Source of the DNA: PCRC01 sp040384665
Lineage (GTDB): Bacteria > Pseudomonadota > Gammaproteobacteria > Burkholderiales > Burkholderiaceae_C
Assembly (NCBI GenBank): GCA_040384665.1
Contig: JAZKIY010000012.1
Span: 62,001-126,000 of the forward strand
Direction of reading: 5' to 3'
Length of the DNA stretch: 64,000 nt
The translations under genes and the position numbers were made by a program. Positions 42,309 through 53,609 of the stretch are shown here, piece after piece. Each line of letters opens with the position of its first letter. Position 1 is the stretch's first letter. Under the pieces are notes generated by a model. The model ran no database searches. It saw nothing but the letters and a program-made list of their open reading frames with translations, and was not told where the DNA came from.

Positions 42309-43316
42309 TTATTCGAGCTTGGCGCCCGAGGCCTTCACCACGGCCGCCCAGCGTTTGACCTCGTTGCTGACAAAGCCACCAAACTGGGCCTGCGTCAGGT
42401 TGCCAAACTCGGCACCGTTGCTGGCCCAGATGGCCTTGAGTTCGTCGGTCGACAGCGTGCGCTTCATGTCTTCAATGATGCGGGCCTGCACGTCGGCCGG
42501 CGTGCCCTTGGGCGCCCACAGGCCGTACCAGGTGGTGACGGTGTAGTCGGGCAGGCCGACTTCGGCGGCGCTGGGCACGTCCGGGAAGGCCGGGTTGCGC
42601 TGGCTGCCAGAGACCATCAGCGCCTTGATGCGGCCGCCCTTGATGTGCGCGGCCGACGAGCCCAGGCCGTCGAACATCATGTCCACGTTGCCGGCGATCA
42701 GGTCTTGCAGCGCCGGGCCGGCACCGCGGTAGGGAATGTGGGTGATGAAGGTCTTGGTCTGCTGCTTGAACAGCTCACCCGCCAGGTGGTGCGAGGTGCC
42801 GGCACCGGCCGAACCGTAATTGAACTGGCCCGGGTTCTGGCGCAGCTGCGCCATGAAGGCCTTGAAGTCGCCCGGCACGCGTTTGGGGTTGACCACCACC
42901 ACCTGCGGCACGTTGGCCACCAGCATCAGCGGAATGAAGTCTTTCTCGATGTCGTAGTCCAGCCGGGGGTACATCGACGGGGCAATCGCGTGGTGCACCG
43001 CGCCCATGAACAGCGTGTAACCGTCGGCCGGTGCCTTGGCGGCAATCCCGGCGCCCAGCGTGCCACCCGCCCCACCCCGGTTGTCGATCACCAGCGTTTT
43101 GCCGGTGACCTTGGCGAACTGGGCCGACAGCGGGCGGGCAAAAGCGTCGGTCCCGCCGCCAGCGGGAAACGGCACCACCAACGTCACCGGTTTGGCAGGC
43201 CAGGCCTGGGCCAGCCCGCTCAGCGGGTACAGCGCCAGCCCCAAAGCGGTGGCGGTGGCGCCGCACAGCAGGGTGCGGCGCTGGGTGTCAATGGCATGGG
43301 TCACGTGGTGGGGCAT
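42309..43316 (-). CDS. Bug-family (tripartite tricarboxylate) periplasmic receptor
   Basis: A 335-residue solute-binding protein. It has a Tat-like leader (RRTLLCGATATALGLALYPLSGLAQA split around residue 13), WPAKPVTLVVPFPAGGGTDAFAR, VIDNRGGAGGTLG, PYRGAGPALQDLIAGNVDMMFD and GLWAPKGTP, all typical of Bug proteins. It probably binds malonate or another carboxylate, judging from matB next door. An aggaga ribosome site precedes the ATG at 43316. No TctAB permease is in the window, as is usual for Bug orphans in Burkholderiales. Confidence 0.92.
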   Translation of the reverse strand: MPHHVTHAIDTQRRTLLCGATATALGLALYPLSGLAQAWPAKPVTLVVPFPAGGGTDAFARPLSAQFAKVTGKTLVIDNRGGAGGTLGAGIAAKAPADGYTLFMGAVHHAIAPSMYPRLDYDIEKDFIPLMLVANVPQVVVVNPKRVPGDFKAFMAQLRQNPGQFNYGSAGAGTSHHLAGELFKQQTKTFITHIPYRGAGPALQDLIAGNVDMMFDGLGSSAAHIKGGRIKALMVSGSQRNPAFPDVPSAAEVGLPDYTVTTWYGLWAPKGTPADVQARIIEDMKRTLSTDELKAIWASNGAEFGNLTQAQFGGFVSNEVKRWAAVVKASGAKLE

Positions 43317-43356
43317 GTCTTGTCTCCTGTTGTTGAGGGTCTGCAGATCGCCGCCT

Positions 43357-43421
43357 GCTCCATTTTTTATAGCTAAATCACTAGGTTTCACTAAGGCTTG
43401 AGGCCGAAAAGGCTTGAAATT
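43357..43421 (+). repeat. Dispersed 65-bp repeat, copy C
   Basis: Found between the Bug receptor gene and lgt. It shares 'cactaaggcttgaggccga' with the family core and has an imperfect palindrome (aggcc-gaaaa-ggctt). It fills most of the 119-bp gap. Confidence 0.75.
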
Positions 43422-43435
43422 CAGTGGGTATCGGC

Positions 43436-44257
43436 TCACACGGCTGTCTGGCGGCCTCGCACAGTGCTCCAACGCCACAACCAGACCCCCGCCACCACCA
43501 TCGGCACGCAGAGCCACTGGCCCATGCTCAGGCCCAGCGCCAGCAGGCCCAGGAAAGCATCGGGCTCGCGGAAGTATTCGGCGATGAAGCGGAAGCAACC
43601 ATAACCGACCAAAAAGGCGCCCGACACCTGGCCCTGCAGCCGCGGTTTGCGGGCGTACAGCCACAGCAGCACAAAAAACAGCAGGCCTTCCAGCAGGAAC
43701 TGGTAGACCTGTGACGGGTGGCGCGGCAGCATCGAGCCACTGGCGGGGAACACCATGCCCCAGGGCAAATCGAGCGGCGCAAAGCGGCCCCACAGCTCGC
43801 CGTTGATGAAGTTGCCGACCCGGCCCGACGCCAGGCCCAGCGGCACACACGGCGCGATGAAGTCCATCAGCTGCAGCCAGGGCCGCTGGCGGCTGCGGGC
43901 AAACCACAGCAGCGCCACAAACACGCCCAGCATGCCGCCATGAAAACTCATGCCACCCTGCCAGACCGCAAACACCTCCAGCGGGTGTTGCAGGTAGTAG
44001 CCCGGCTTGTAAAACAGGCAATACCCCAGCCGCCCGCCCGCAATGACGCCCAGCACCCCATAAAACAGGATGTCTTCAATCACCTGGCGCGACCAGGCCT
44101 GGCTGCCTTGTTGGTCCACAAACGGGTGGTGGCGCAGGCGCCGCGTGGCCAGAAAATAGAACAGGCCAAAGGCGACCAGGTAGGTCAGCCCATACCAGTG
44201 GATGGCGACTGGCCCAAGCTGGATCGCGACGGGGTCGATTTGGGGGTACATCAGCAT
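43436..44257 (-). CDS. lgt: Prolipoprotein diacylglyceryl transferase
   Basis: Lgt attaches diacylglycerol to the lipobox cysteine of prolipoproteins in the inner membrane. The 273-residue protein has about seven helices, the N-terminal PVAIHWYGLTYLVAF, GGRLGYCLFY, GGMSFHGGMLG and the Lgt signature GRVGNFINGELWGR (about 139-152). It is transcribed alone, between a LysR gene and repeat copy C. Confidence 0.96.
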   Translation of the reverse strand: MLMYPQIDPVAIQLGPVAIHWYGLTYLVAFGLFYFLATRRLRHHPFVDQQGSQAWSRQVIEDILFYGVLGVIAGGRLGYCLFYKPGYYLQHPLEVFAVWQGGMSFHGGMLGVFVALLWFARSRQRPWLQLMDFIAPCVPLGLASGRVGNFINGELWGRFAPLDLPWGMVFPASGSMLPRHPSQVYQFLLEGLLFFVLLWLYARKPRLQGQVSGAFLVGYGCFRFIAEYFREPDAFLGLLALGLSMGQWLCVPMVVAGVWLWRWSTVRGRQTAV

Positions 44258-44304
44258 GTGCGCATTGTGCCCGCACCGCGCGACGGCCCCCTGTCACCGG
44301 GGCT

Positions 44305-45219
44305 TCAGTGCCCCCCAGCCTGCACAAATGCGACAAAACGCCCCAGCGATGGGCTGTTGCCCGCCGCCTGCCAGACCAGGCTGGTTTCGCAGGCCGGCAT
44401 CGCCTGGCCGCGCCGGCCCGTCACGCTGCGGTAGACCACCCCGGGCCGCTGGAACTGGCGCACGCTCTCGGGCACCCAGGCCACCCCGAGGCCGGCCGAC
44501 ACCAGGTTCACGATGGTCTGCATCTGGATGGCTTCCTGCGCCACCTGCGGCGAGCGGCCGGCCGCGTGGTACAGGCCAAACACCGCGTCGTGCAGCGAAG
44601 GCAGGATGCGGCGGGGAAACATCACCAGCGGCTCGCCCAGCACATCGGCCAGTGACAGCGATGCCTTGGCGGCCAGCGGGTGGCTGTCGGCCAGCGCCAG
44701 CACCAGCGGCTCGCGCGCCACCGTCAGGTGTTCCAGCGCGTCGGGCGCAAAGCCGGGCGAGTGCAGCAGCAGGCCGGCATCGATCTCGCCACGCGCCAGC
44801 GCCTGCAACTGCACGTCGCCAGTGGCTTCGATCAGCTCCAGTTGCACACCGGCGTACTGCTCCCGGAAAGCCCGCACCCATTGCGGCAGCAGCGCAAAAC
44901 CCACGGTAGAGACAAAGCCCAGCCGCAAGCGCCCCACCTCGCCCGCAGCGGCCGCCTGCGCATGGACCGGCAGCGCCTGCGCACGGGCCAGCAGGTCGCG
45001 CACCTCGGGCAGCAACGCCGCGCCGGCGGCTGTGAGCAACACGCTGCGTTTGGTGCGGTCGAACAGACGCACCCCCAGCAGGCCCTCCAGTGCGGCAATC
45101 GCCTGCGTCAGTGGCGGCTGCGTCATGTGCAGGCGGATGGCGGCGCGGCCAAAGTGCAGTTCTTCGGCCACAGCCACAAACTGGCGCCACAAACGCAGTT
45201 CGATGTGCGGTGTACTCAT
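44305..45219 (-). CDS. LysR-family transcriptional regulator
   Basis: A 304-residue LysR protein: an N-terminal winged helix (LRLWRQFVAVAEELHFGRAA, MTQPPLTQAIAALEGLLGVRLFDRTKR) and a periplasmic-binding-like effector domain. The HFGRAA and TQPPLTQ pattern is that of the CbnR/BenM-type group. It is divergent from ilvD with a 103-bp shared region, so ilvD is a candidate target. No effector can be predicted. Confidence 0.92.
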   Translation of the reverse strand: MSTPHIELRLWRQFVAVAEELHFGRAAIRLHMTQPPLTQAIAALEGLLGVRLFDRTKRSVLLTAAGAALLPEVRDLLARAQALPVHAQAAAAGEVGRLRLGFVSTVGFALLPQWVRAFREQYAGVQLELIEATGDVQLQALARGEIDAGLLLHSPGFAPDALEHLTVAREPLVLALADSHPLAAKASLSLADVLGEPLVMFPRRILPSLHDAVFGLYHAAGRSPQVAQEAIQMQTIVNLVSAGLGVAWVPESVRQFQRPGVVYRSVTGRRGQAMPACETSLVWQAAGNSPSLGRFVAFVQAGGH

Positions 45220-45232
45220 ATGCAGAACATAT
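45218..45232. promoter_or_regulatory. Candidate LysR operator (T-N11-A palindrome)
   Basis: The sequence atatg-cagaa-catat is a perfect 5-bp dyad containing a T-N11-A LysR box. It overlaps the lysR start codon and lies about 100 bp upstream of ilvD. Autoregulation is plausible from position only. Confidence 0.4.
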
Positions 45233-45322
45233 TAATACAGCCTGAAAAATAGATTGGAGTCGCATTTCAGGAACACGGATACTTGAGCCCAGTTTTCCCC
45301 AGAACCTCCACCGAGACACGCC

Positions 45323-47017
45323 ATGGACACCAAGATCATCCACATCAACCCACGCAGCAAGAACATCACCGAGGGCAAGTCGCGCGCACCGAACCGCTCG
45401 ATGTACTACGCCATGGGCTACCAGGAAGGCGACTTCAAGAAGCCGATGGTGGGCGTGGCCAACGGCCACAGCACCATCACCCCCTGCAACTCCGGCCTGC
45501 AGAAGCTGGCCGACGCGGCGGTGGAAGGCATTGAAGAAGCCGGCGGCAACGCGCAGATCTTCGGCACGCCCACCATCTCCGACGGCATGGCCATGGGCAC
45601 CGAAGGCATGAAGTACTCGCTGGTCAGCCGCGAAGTCATCAGCGACTGCGTGGAAACCTGTGTGCAGGGCCAGTGGATGGACGGCGTGGTGGTGGTCGGC
45701 GGCTGCGACAAGAACATGCCCGGCGGCCTGATGGGCATGCTGCGCGCCAACGTGCCGGCCATCTACGTGTACGGCGGCACCATCCTGCCGGGCCGCTACA
45801 AGGGCCAAGACCTGAACATCGTCAGCGTGTTCGAAGCCGTGGGCCAGAACGCCGCCGGCAACCTGAGTGACGAAGACCTGCGCGAGATCGAGATGCGGGC
45901 CATTCCCGGCCCCGGCTCCTGCGGCGGCATGTACACCGCCAACACCATGTCGAGCGCGTTCGAGGCGCTGGGCGTGTCTCTGGCGTATTCCAGCACCATG
46001 GCGAACCCGCACGACGAGAAGATGAACTCGGCCAAAGAGTCGGCCAAGGTGCTGATCCAGGCGATCCGCAACGACCTGAAGCCACGCGACATCGTGACCA
46101 AAAAGGCCATCGAAAACGCGGTCGCGGTCATCATGGCCACAGGCGGGTCGACCAACGCGGTGCTGCACTTCCTGGCCATTGCCCACGCGGCCGAGGTGGA
46201 ATGGACCATCGACGACTTCGAACGCATCCGCAAACAAACCCCGGTGCTGTGCGACCTCAAGCCGTCTGGCAAATACCTGGCGGTGGACCTGCACCAGGCC
46301 GGCGGCATTCCGCAGGTGATGAAGGTCTTGCTGAACGCCGGCCTGCTGCATGGCGACTGCATCACCATCACCGGCCAGACCGTGGCCGAGGTGCTGAAAG
46401 ACGTGCCGGACCAGCCCCGCGCTGACCAGGACGTGATTCGCCCCATCGACAAACCCATCTACAAACAAGGCCACCTCGCCATCCTCAAAGGCAACCTGTC
46501 GCCCGAAGGCTGCGTGGCCAAAATCACCGGCCTGAAAAACCCGGTGATGACCGGCCCGGCGCGCTGCTTTGACGACGAACAGTCGGCACTCAAGGCCATT
46601 CTGGATGGCAAGATCGTCGCTGGCGACGTGATGGTGCTGCGTTACCTCGGTCCCAAAGGCGGCCCCGGCATGCCGGAAATGCTGGCCCCCACCGGCGCGC
46701 TGATCGGCGCCGGTCTGGGCGAAAGCGTGGGCCTGATCACCGACGGGCGTTTTTCCGGCGGCACCTGGGGCATGGTGGTCGGCCATGTTGCGCCCGAAGC
46801 GGCGGCCGGCGGCACGATTGCATTTGTAAAAGAAGGTGACAGCATCACCATCGATTCGCGCCAGTTGCTGCTGCAACTCAACGTGAGCGATGAAGAACTG
46901 GCAAAACGCCGCGAAGGCTGGACACCCCCTGCCCCACGCTACACCCGCGGTGTGCAGGCCAAGTTCGCCTTCAATGCCTCCAGCGCCAGCAAAGGCGCAG
47001 TGCTCGACGCGTTTTAA
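45323..47017 (+). CDS. ilvD: Dihydroxy-acid dehydratase
   Basis: IlvD makes the 2-keto acids for valine and isoleucine. The 564-residue protein has the three cluster cysteines in TITPCNSGLQ (about 56), GGCDKNMPGGLMGM (about 129) and PGPGSCGGMYTANTMSS (about 202). The C-terminal GRFSGGTWGMVVGHVAPEAAAGG is also present. The size fits the [2Fe-2S] IlvD subtype. It is transcribed away from a LysR regulator. Confidence 0.96.
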   Translation: MDTKIIHINPRSKNITEGKSRAPNRSMYYAMGYQEGDFKKPMVGVANGHSTITPCNSGLQKLADAAVEGIEEAGGNAQIFGTPTISDGMAMGTEGMKYSLVSREVISDCVETCVQGQWMDGVVVVGGCDKNMPGGLMGMLRANVPAIYVYGGTILPGRYKGQDLNIVSVFEAVGQNAAGNLSDEDLREIEMRAIPGPGSCGGMYTANTMSSAFEALGVSLAYSSTMANPHDEKMNSAKESAKVLIQAIRNDLKPRDIVTKKAIENAVAVIMATGGSTNAVLHFLAIAHAAEVEWTIDDFERIRKQTPVLCDLKPSGKYLAVDLHQAGGIPQVMKVLLNAGLLHGDCITITGQTVAEVLKDVPDQPRADQDVIRPIDKPIYKQGHLAILKGNLSPEGCVAKITGLKNPVMTGPARCFDDEQSALKAILDGKIVAGDVMVLRYLGPKGGPGMPEMLAPTGALIGAGLGESVGLITDGRFSGGTWGMVVGHVAPEAAAGGTIAFVKEGDSITIDSRQLLLQLNVSDEELAKRREGWTPPAPRYTRGVQAKFAFNASSASKGAVLDAF

Positions 47018-47062
47018 GCCGGCGGCCGTCTGCGCCGGGCGCAGGCGGCTTGCCGTGCACGG

Positions 47063-47314
47063 TCAGCGGCGGCGCCCTTTGCGCAGGTGGGGGTGGTTGG
47101 CCTCGCGCAGCTTGTCGATGCGTGCCTGCTTGCGCGCTTCCATCTGGCGGGCTGCCCGTTTTTTGCTGATGCCCAGGTAGGGGTCCAACACCTCCCAGTA
47201 GAAGAACGCCAGTCCGAACGGCAGCGCCGCCCACCACCAGCTGATGTTGGCCATGAACCCGACTTCAAGGTATTTCAGCGCCAGAAACAGCAGCCCCAAC
47301 AACAGAAACAACAT
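47063..47314 (-). CDS. Small Trp-rich protein (TIGR04438 type)
   Basis: An 83-residue protein with two hydrophobic helices (MLFLLLGLLFLALKYLEVG and SWWWAALPFGLAFFYWEV) and a basic tail (KKRAARQMEARKQARIDKLRE). It matches the TIGR04438 family of small Trp-rich proteins seen mostly in Burkholderiales, function unknown. The ATG at 47312-47314 is preferred, with an aaggga ribosome site 6 nt upstream. The frame extends further to 47368, but those residues lack the family start. Confidence 0.8.
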   Translation of the reverse strand: MLFLLLGLLFLALKYLEVGFMANISWWWAALPFGLAFFYWEVLDPYLGISKKRAARQMEARKQARIDKLREANHPHLRKGRRR

Positions 47315-47421
47315 CCAGCGTCCCTTCGGATTTACCGCAACTTCACGGTTGGCCGACAGCCCTGTCAACCCCGTTGGCTACACTCTCGTTTAGCTTACAG
47401 CAACTCCACTGAAAGGTTTCC

Positions 47422-47730
47422 ATGAAACGCGCTCTGTTGACTCTGGCCGCCCTGGCCGCCGTGGCTGGCCCCGCACTGGCCGACTTGAAGCTCGCCACCG
47501 ACAAAAACTGCCTGGCTTGCCACGCGGTGGACAAAAAAGTGGTCGGCCCCGCCTTCCAGGACATCGCCGCCAAGTACGCTGGCCAGAAAGACGCAGTGGA
47601 CAAACTGGCCGTCAAGGTGCAAAAGGGCAGTTCGGGCGCCTGGGGCCCCATCCCCATGCCCGCCAACACCCAGGTGAACGACGCCGAAGCCAAGAAACTG
47701 GTGGCCTGGGTGCTGACCCAGAAGAAGTAA
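47422..47730 (+). CDS. Class I c-type cytochrome (c551/c552 type)
   Basis: A 102-residue periplasmic electron carrier. It has a signal peptide (cleavage after ALA, about 20), the heme motif CLACH (about 34-38), and the axial Met in PIPMPAN (about 78). The mature size of 82 residues fits monoheme cytochrome c551/c552. A strong terminator follows directly, so it is a single-gene unit. The partner oxidase or reductase is not in the window. Confidence 0.94.
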   Translation: MKRALLTLAALAAVAGPALADLKLATDKNCLACHAVDKKVVGPAFQDIAAKYAGQKDAVDKLAVKVQKGSSGAWGPIPMPANTQVNDAEAKKLVAWVLTQKK

Positions 47731-47746
47731 CCACTTTCCACCCTGC

Positions 47747-47786
47747 AAAAAGCCGCTGGACCGTGAGGGTCCAGCGGCTTTTTTTC
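47747..47786. terminator. Rho-independent terminator between cytochrome c and clpB
   Basis: The 12-bp stem agccgctggacc/ggtccagcggct (47751-47762 with 47768-47779) has A5 before it and T7 after it. It can act for both convergent genes. Confidence 0.93.
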
Positions 47787-47795
47787 GGACGCAAC

Positions 47796-50402
<2,607 letters not shown>

Positions 50403-50497
50403 TGCAATTCTCCTGTTCACCCGTAACTGTGGTCATGGCAGACGAGTTCAAGCCCACTCGCGCTGCAGACCCAAATGAAGCGGCCTAGAATGAAAGC

Positions 50498-51064
50498 ATG
50501 GACATCCACCAATTGTCAGTCACCTACATCAAGGAACAAGACCGCCTGCTGCTGCGCATCAATGCCACCACCGGGGAAGAGCTGCGCCTGTGGTTCACCC
50601 AGCGCATGACGCGGGGTCTGGTGCCCCACCTGCACAAGGTGGTGATGGCGCTGGACGCCAGCCACGCCGTGTTGGCAGACCAGAGCGACGCCAGCAAAGA
50701 GCTGCTGTCCGAGTTCAAGAAGGAAGAAGTACTGCAAAAAGCCGACTTCAAGACGCCTTACAAGGCCGCTGCCACCGCGCTGCCGCTGGGGGCAGAGCCC
50801 TTGCTGGTGACCGAGGTGCGGCTGACGCCGTTGTCGGGCGGCAAGCTGCAAATCGCATTCGACGAGAAACTGGCCGACGTGACATCCCCGCGAGGCTTCA
50901 AGATCGCGGTCGAGTCCCAGTTGATGCATGGCTTCATGCACCTGCTGGAAACTGCGATTGGCAATGCCGAATGGCCGATTGCGATGCCAGCCGGCTTGTC
51001 AGGCTCCACCACCTCGTCCGCCGTTTTGTCCAGCGATTCGGTGCGCCCCAAGTACCTGAATTGA
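50498..51064 (+). CDS. Conserved-looking protein of unknown function
   Basis: A 188-residue soluble protein without signal peptide or Cys. It has an N-terminal beta-strand region (YIKEQDRLLLRINATTGEELRLWFTQRM), a helical middle and a beta-rich C-terminal half. I have seen this pattern in Burkholderiales proteins of unknown role, but I cannot name a family. It is divergent from clpB and converges on moaE with a 3-bp gap. Confidence 0.7.
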   Translation: MDIHQLSVTYIKEQDRLLLRINATTGEELRLWFTQRMTRGLVPHLHKVVMALDASHAVLADQSDASKELLSEFKKEEVLQKADFKTPYKAAATALPLGAEPLLVTEVRLTPLSGGKLQIAFDEKLADVTSPRGFKIAVESQLMHGFMHLLETAIGNAEWPIAMPAGLSGSTTSSAVLSSDSVRPKYLN

Positions 51065-51067
51065 CCG

Positions 51068-51544
51068 TCAGACGTTCTGCGCGGCAATGCCCCAGCGGGC
51101 CAGCGCCGCGTCGTCGCTGACGCGGGCATCCACCCAGCGTGCGCCTTCGGGCGTGTCTTCTTTTTTCCAGAACGGGGCCTGGGTTTTCAGGTAATCCATC
51201 AGGAATTCACAGGCCTGGAAACTCTCGCCCCGGTGCGCGGAGGTGACGGCCACCAGCACGATCTGGTCCAGCGGCTGCAGCAGGCCCACGCGGTGGATCA
51301 CGCGCGCGCCAAAAATGTCGAAGCGGCGCATCGCCTCGTCGATCATCGCCTCGATCGACTTCTCCGTCATGCCGGGGTAGTGCTCCAGTTCCATGGTGCG
51401 GACGTCGCTGCCTTCGTTGCGGTCGCGCACGGTGCCAATGAAGCTGCACACCGCACCCACCTGGCGGTTGGCCCGCCGCAAGGCCTCGATTTCGTCGGCG
51501 ACATTGAAGTCGTGGGTCTGAATGGCGACACGGGCAATGGTCAT
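51068..51544 (-). CDS. moaE: Molybdopterin synthase large subunit
   Basis: MoaE converts cyclic pyranopterin monophosphate to molybdopterin with sulfur from MoaD. The 158-residue protein has AVCSFIGTVRDRNEG, LEHYPGMTEKSIEAMIDEA, HRVGLLQPLD and the active-site region HRGESFQACEFLMDYLKTQAPFWKKE. It follows moaD by 2 bp. It is the last gene of a molybdopterin block. Confidence 0.96.
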   Translation of the reverse strand: MTIARVAIQTHDFNVADEIEALRRANRQVGAVCSFIGTVRDRNEGSDVRTMELEHYPGMTEKSIEAMIDEAMRRFDIFGARVIHRVGLLQPLDQIVLVAVTSAHRGESFQACEFLMDYLKTQAPFWKKEDTPEGARWVDARVSDDAALARWGIAAQNV

Positions 51545-51546
51545 GT

Positions 51547-51798
51547 TCAGCCCCCGGTAACGGGTGGGAAAAAAGCCACTTCGGCGCCGTCGGTCAGGGC
51601 CACCGACTCGGCGCTCATGACCTGGTTCAGCGCCACACGCACCGCCTTGCCACGCGCCAGGGCTTCGTCGTAGGCGCCACCGCGTGCGATCAGTTCGTCA
51701 CGGAGCGCCTGCAGGGTGGTCGCAGCGGTGTCGACCGGTTCGGCGCCTTGCCCGATCAGCTCGCGGATGGACGCAAAGTATTTGACGGTGATTTTCAT
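51547..51798 (-). CDS. moaD: Molybdopterin synthase sulfur carrier subunit
   Basis: An 83-residue ubiquitin-fold protein starting MKITVKYFASIRELIG and ending in FFPPVTGG. The terminal Gly-Gly is the thiocarboxylated end that donates sulfur to MoaE. The start overlaps the moeA stop (ATGA). Confidence 0.96.
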   Translation of the reverse strand: MKITVKYFASIRELIGQGAEPVDTAATTLQALRDELIARGGAYDEALARGKAVRVALNQVMSAESVALTDGAEVAFFPPVTGG

Positions 51799-53069
51799 GA
51801 CTGCAGTTCGGTGAACGGGATGTAACGCACCAGATCGCCCGGTGCAATCGCCTGGCCAGACGGGTTGTCCACCACGCCGTCGCCCCAGACGGCCGAAGTC
51901 AACACCCCCGAGCTCTGGTTGGCAAACAACTCCACGCCACCGGCCGCATTGCGCCGCACCCGCAGGAATTCACGGCGTTTGTCTGGGCGAGCCCAGGTGA
52001 AATCTGCCGGTAGCGCTATGGATTTGTGAGCAACTTCAGTCACACCCTGCAGCTTCAGCAGGAAGGGCCGCACCAGCAGCATGAAGGTGACAAAACTCGA
52101 CACCGGGTTGCCTGGCAGGCCAATGAAGTGGGACGCGCCCGCACCTTCACCAATTCGGCCGTAAGCGAACGGCTTGCCCGGCTTCATGGCAATCTGCCAC
52201 AGGTTGAGCTGGCCAAGCGACTGCACGGCGGGCTTGATGTGGTCTTCTTCGCCCACCGACACGCCACCGCTGGTGAGGATCAGGTCGTGGTGCTGGCTGG
52301 CGTCGCGCAACGCGGCCACGGTGGCCTCCAGGCGGTCGGGCACGATGCCCATGTCGGTCACTTCGCAACCCAGCCGCAACAGCAAGGCGCGCAGGAAGAA
52401 GCGGTTGGAGTTGTAAATGGCGCCGGGTGGCATCTGCTCGGGCGGTACGTCGCCAGGCATCACCAGTTCGTCACCCGTGGAAAACAGCGCCACGCGTGGC
52501 CGGGCCACCACCTGAAGCTGGGCCAGGCCAATGCTGGCGGCCAGGCCGAGCGCGGCGGGCGTCAAGCGGATGCCCTGGGACAACACCACCGCGCCCTGGG
52601 TCACGTCTTCGCCCGCGCGGCGGATCCACTGGCCAGGTTGCGGCGACTGCTTCACCACGATGCGGGTGGTGCCGTCATCGCCCGTGGGCAACACCTCGCA
52701 GTCCTCTTGCATGACGATGGCATCGGCCCCGGTGGGCACGGGCGCACCGGTGAAGATGCGGGCAGCGGTGCCGGGCAACAGCGGCTGGCCCTGGCTGCCG
52801 GCCGGAATGCGCTGCGACACCACCAGGCTGTCGGCGGCGGCCACGTCGGCGCAGCGCAGTGCGTAGCCGTCCATCGAGCTGTTGTCCTGCGGTGGCACCT
52901 GCAAGGCCGACACCACGTCTTGCGCCAGAACACGGCCGTCGGCGTCGAAGGTGGACACCACCTCGCGCTTCGTCAGCGGCGTGGCAAAAGCCAGCAGCTC
53001 GGACAACGCGTTGTCGAGCGGTTTCAGCGGCGCGCGGGGTGCGGCGGCGGGTGGCGTGGCGGCGGTCAT
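51795..53069 (-). CDS. moeA: Molybdopterin molybdenumtransferase
   Basis: MoeA inserts molybdate into adenylated molybdopterin. The 424-residue protein has PPQDNSSMDGYALR (about 60-73), IFTGAPVPTGADAIVMQED, ALFSTGDELVMPGD, ILTSGGVSVGEEDH and GLPGNPVSSFVTF, with the C-terminal domain IV. The start overlaps the mobB stop (ATGA). Confidence 0.96.
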   Translation of the reverse strand: MTAATPPAAAPRAPLKPLDNALSELLAFATPLTKREVVSTFDADGRVLAQDVVSALQVPPQDNSSMDGYALRCADVAAADSLVVSQRIPAGSQGQPLLPGTAARIFTGAPVPTGADAIVMQEDCEVLPTGDDGTTRIVVKQSPQPGQWIRRAGEDVTQGAVVLSQGIRLTPAALGLAASIGLAQLQVVARPRVALFSTGDELVMPGDVPPEQMPPGAIYNSNRFFLRALLLRLGCEVTDMGIVPDRLEATVAALRDASQHHDLILTSGGVSVGEEDHIKPAVQSLGQLNLWQIAMKPGKPFAYGRIGEGAGASHFIGLPGNPVSSFVTFMLLVRPFLLKLQGVTEVAHKSIALPADFTWARPDKRREFLRVRRNAAGGVELFANQSSGVLTSAVWGDGVVDNPSGQAIAPGDLVRYIPFTELQS

Positions 53070-53599
53070 GCGTACAACTCTTGTCGGTAATCGAAACGGT
53101 CCTGATTTTCCACCAGCCAGCCGGCCAGCGCATCGGGGTTGTTCAGGTCCAGCACCGGGCGCAGTGTGGCCTCGGGCAGCTGTGCAGGGGAGTCGGTGGC
53201 AATCGCCACAATGAAGTCGTCGTCCATGTAGCGCACCGGCTGGCCCGAGCTGGCGCGCCAGACCTCGATCTTCAGCAGGTCGCTGGACTTGAAGCCCTCC
53301 ACCAGCACCCAGTCCACACCGTCGTACAGTTCGGCAATCAGGTGGTGGACAGACAGCTGTGCCGACTGCTCGAATTCCCGGACCAAGGCCAAACGCTGGT
53401 CAGAGGCAACGACCACTTCAAAAGCACCGGCTTCGCGGTGGCGCCGCGTGTCTTTGCCGGCGTGGTCAATGTCAAAGCTGTGGTGCGCGTGTTTGACCAC
53501 CGACACCCGCAGGCCCCGCAGCTTGAGCTGCGGGATCAGCGCCTCGACCAGCGTGGTTTTGCCTGAACCGGAGTAGCCCGCAAAACCGACGACTTTCAC
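53066..53599 (-). CDS. mobB: Molybdopterin-guanine dinucleotide biosynthesis GTPase
   Basis: A 177-residue P-loop protein with GYSGSGKTTLVEALIP (about 7-22) and KHAHHSFDIDHAGKDTRRHREAGA. Family members help MobA form the guanine dinucleotide cofactor. The start is GTG at 53597-53599 with an agg-type ribosome site; the frame runs 52 codons further into thrC, but without family similarity. It starts 10 bp after thrC. Confidence 0.92.
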   Translation of the reverse strand: MKVVGFAGYSGSGKTTLVEALIPQLKLRGLRVSVVKHAHHSFDIDHAGKDTRRHREAGAFEVVVASDQRLALVREFEQSAQLSVHHLIAELYDGVDWVLVEGFKSSDLLKIEVWRASSGQPVRYMDDDFIVAIATDSPAQLPEATLRPVLDLNNPDALAGWLVENQDRFDYRQELYA

Positions 53600-53609
53600 G
53601 CCTGCCCTT

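Noticed and set aside
44294..46876. Open frame of 860 codons opposite ilvD and running past the LysR gene
   Set aside because: The ilvD and LysR frames have full family motifs, and this frame has none.
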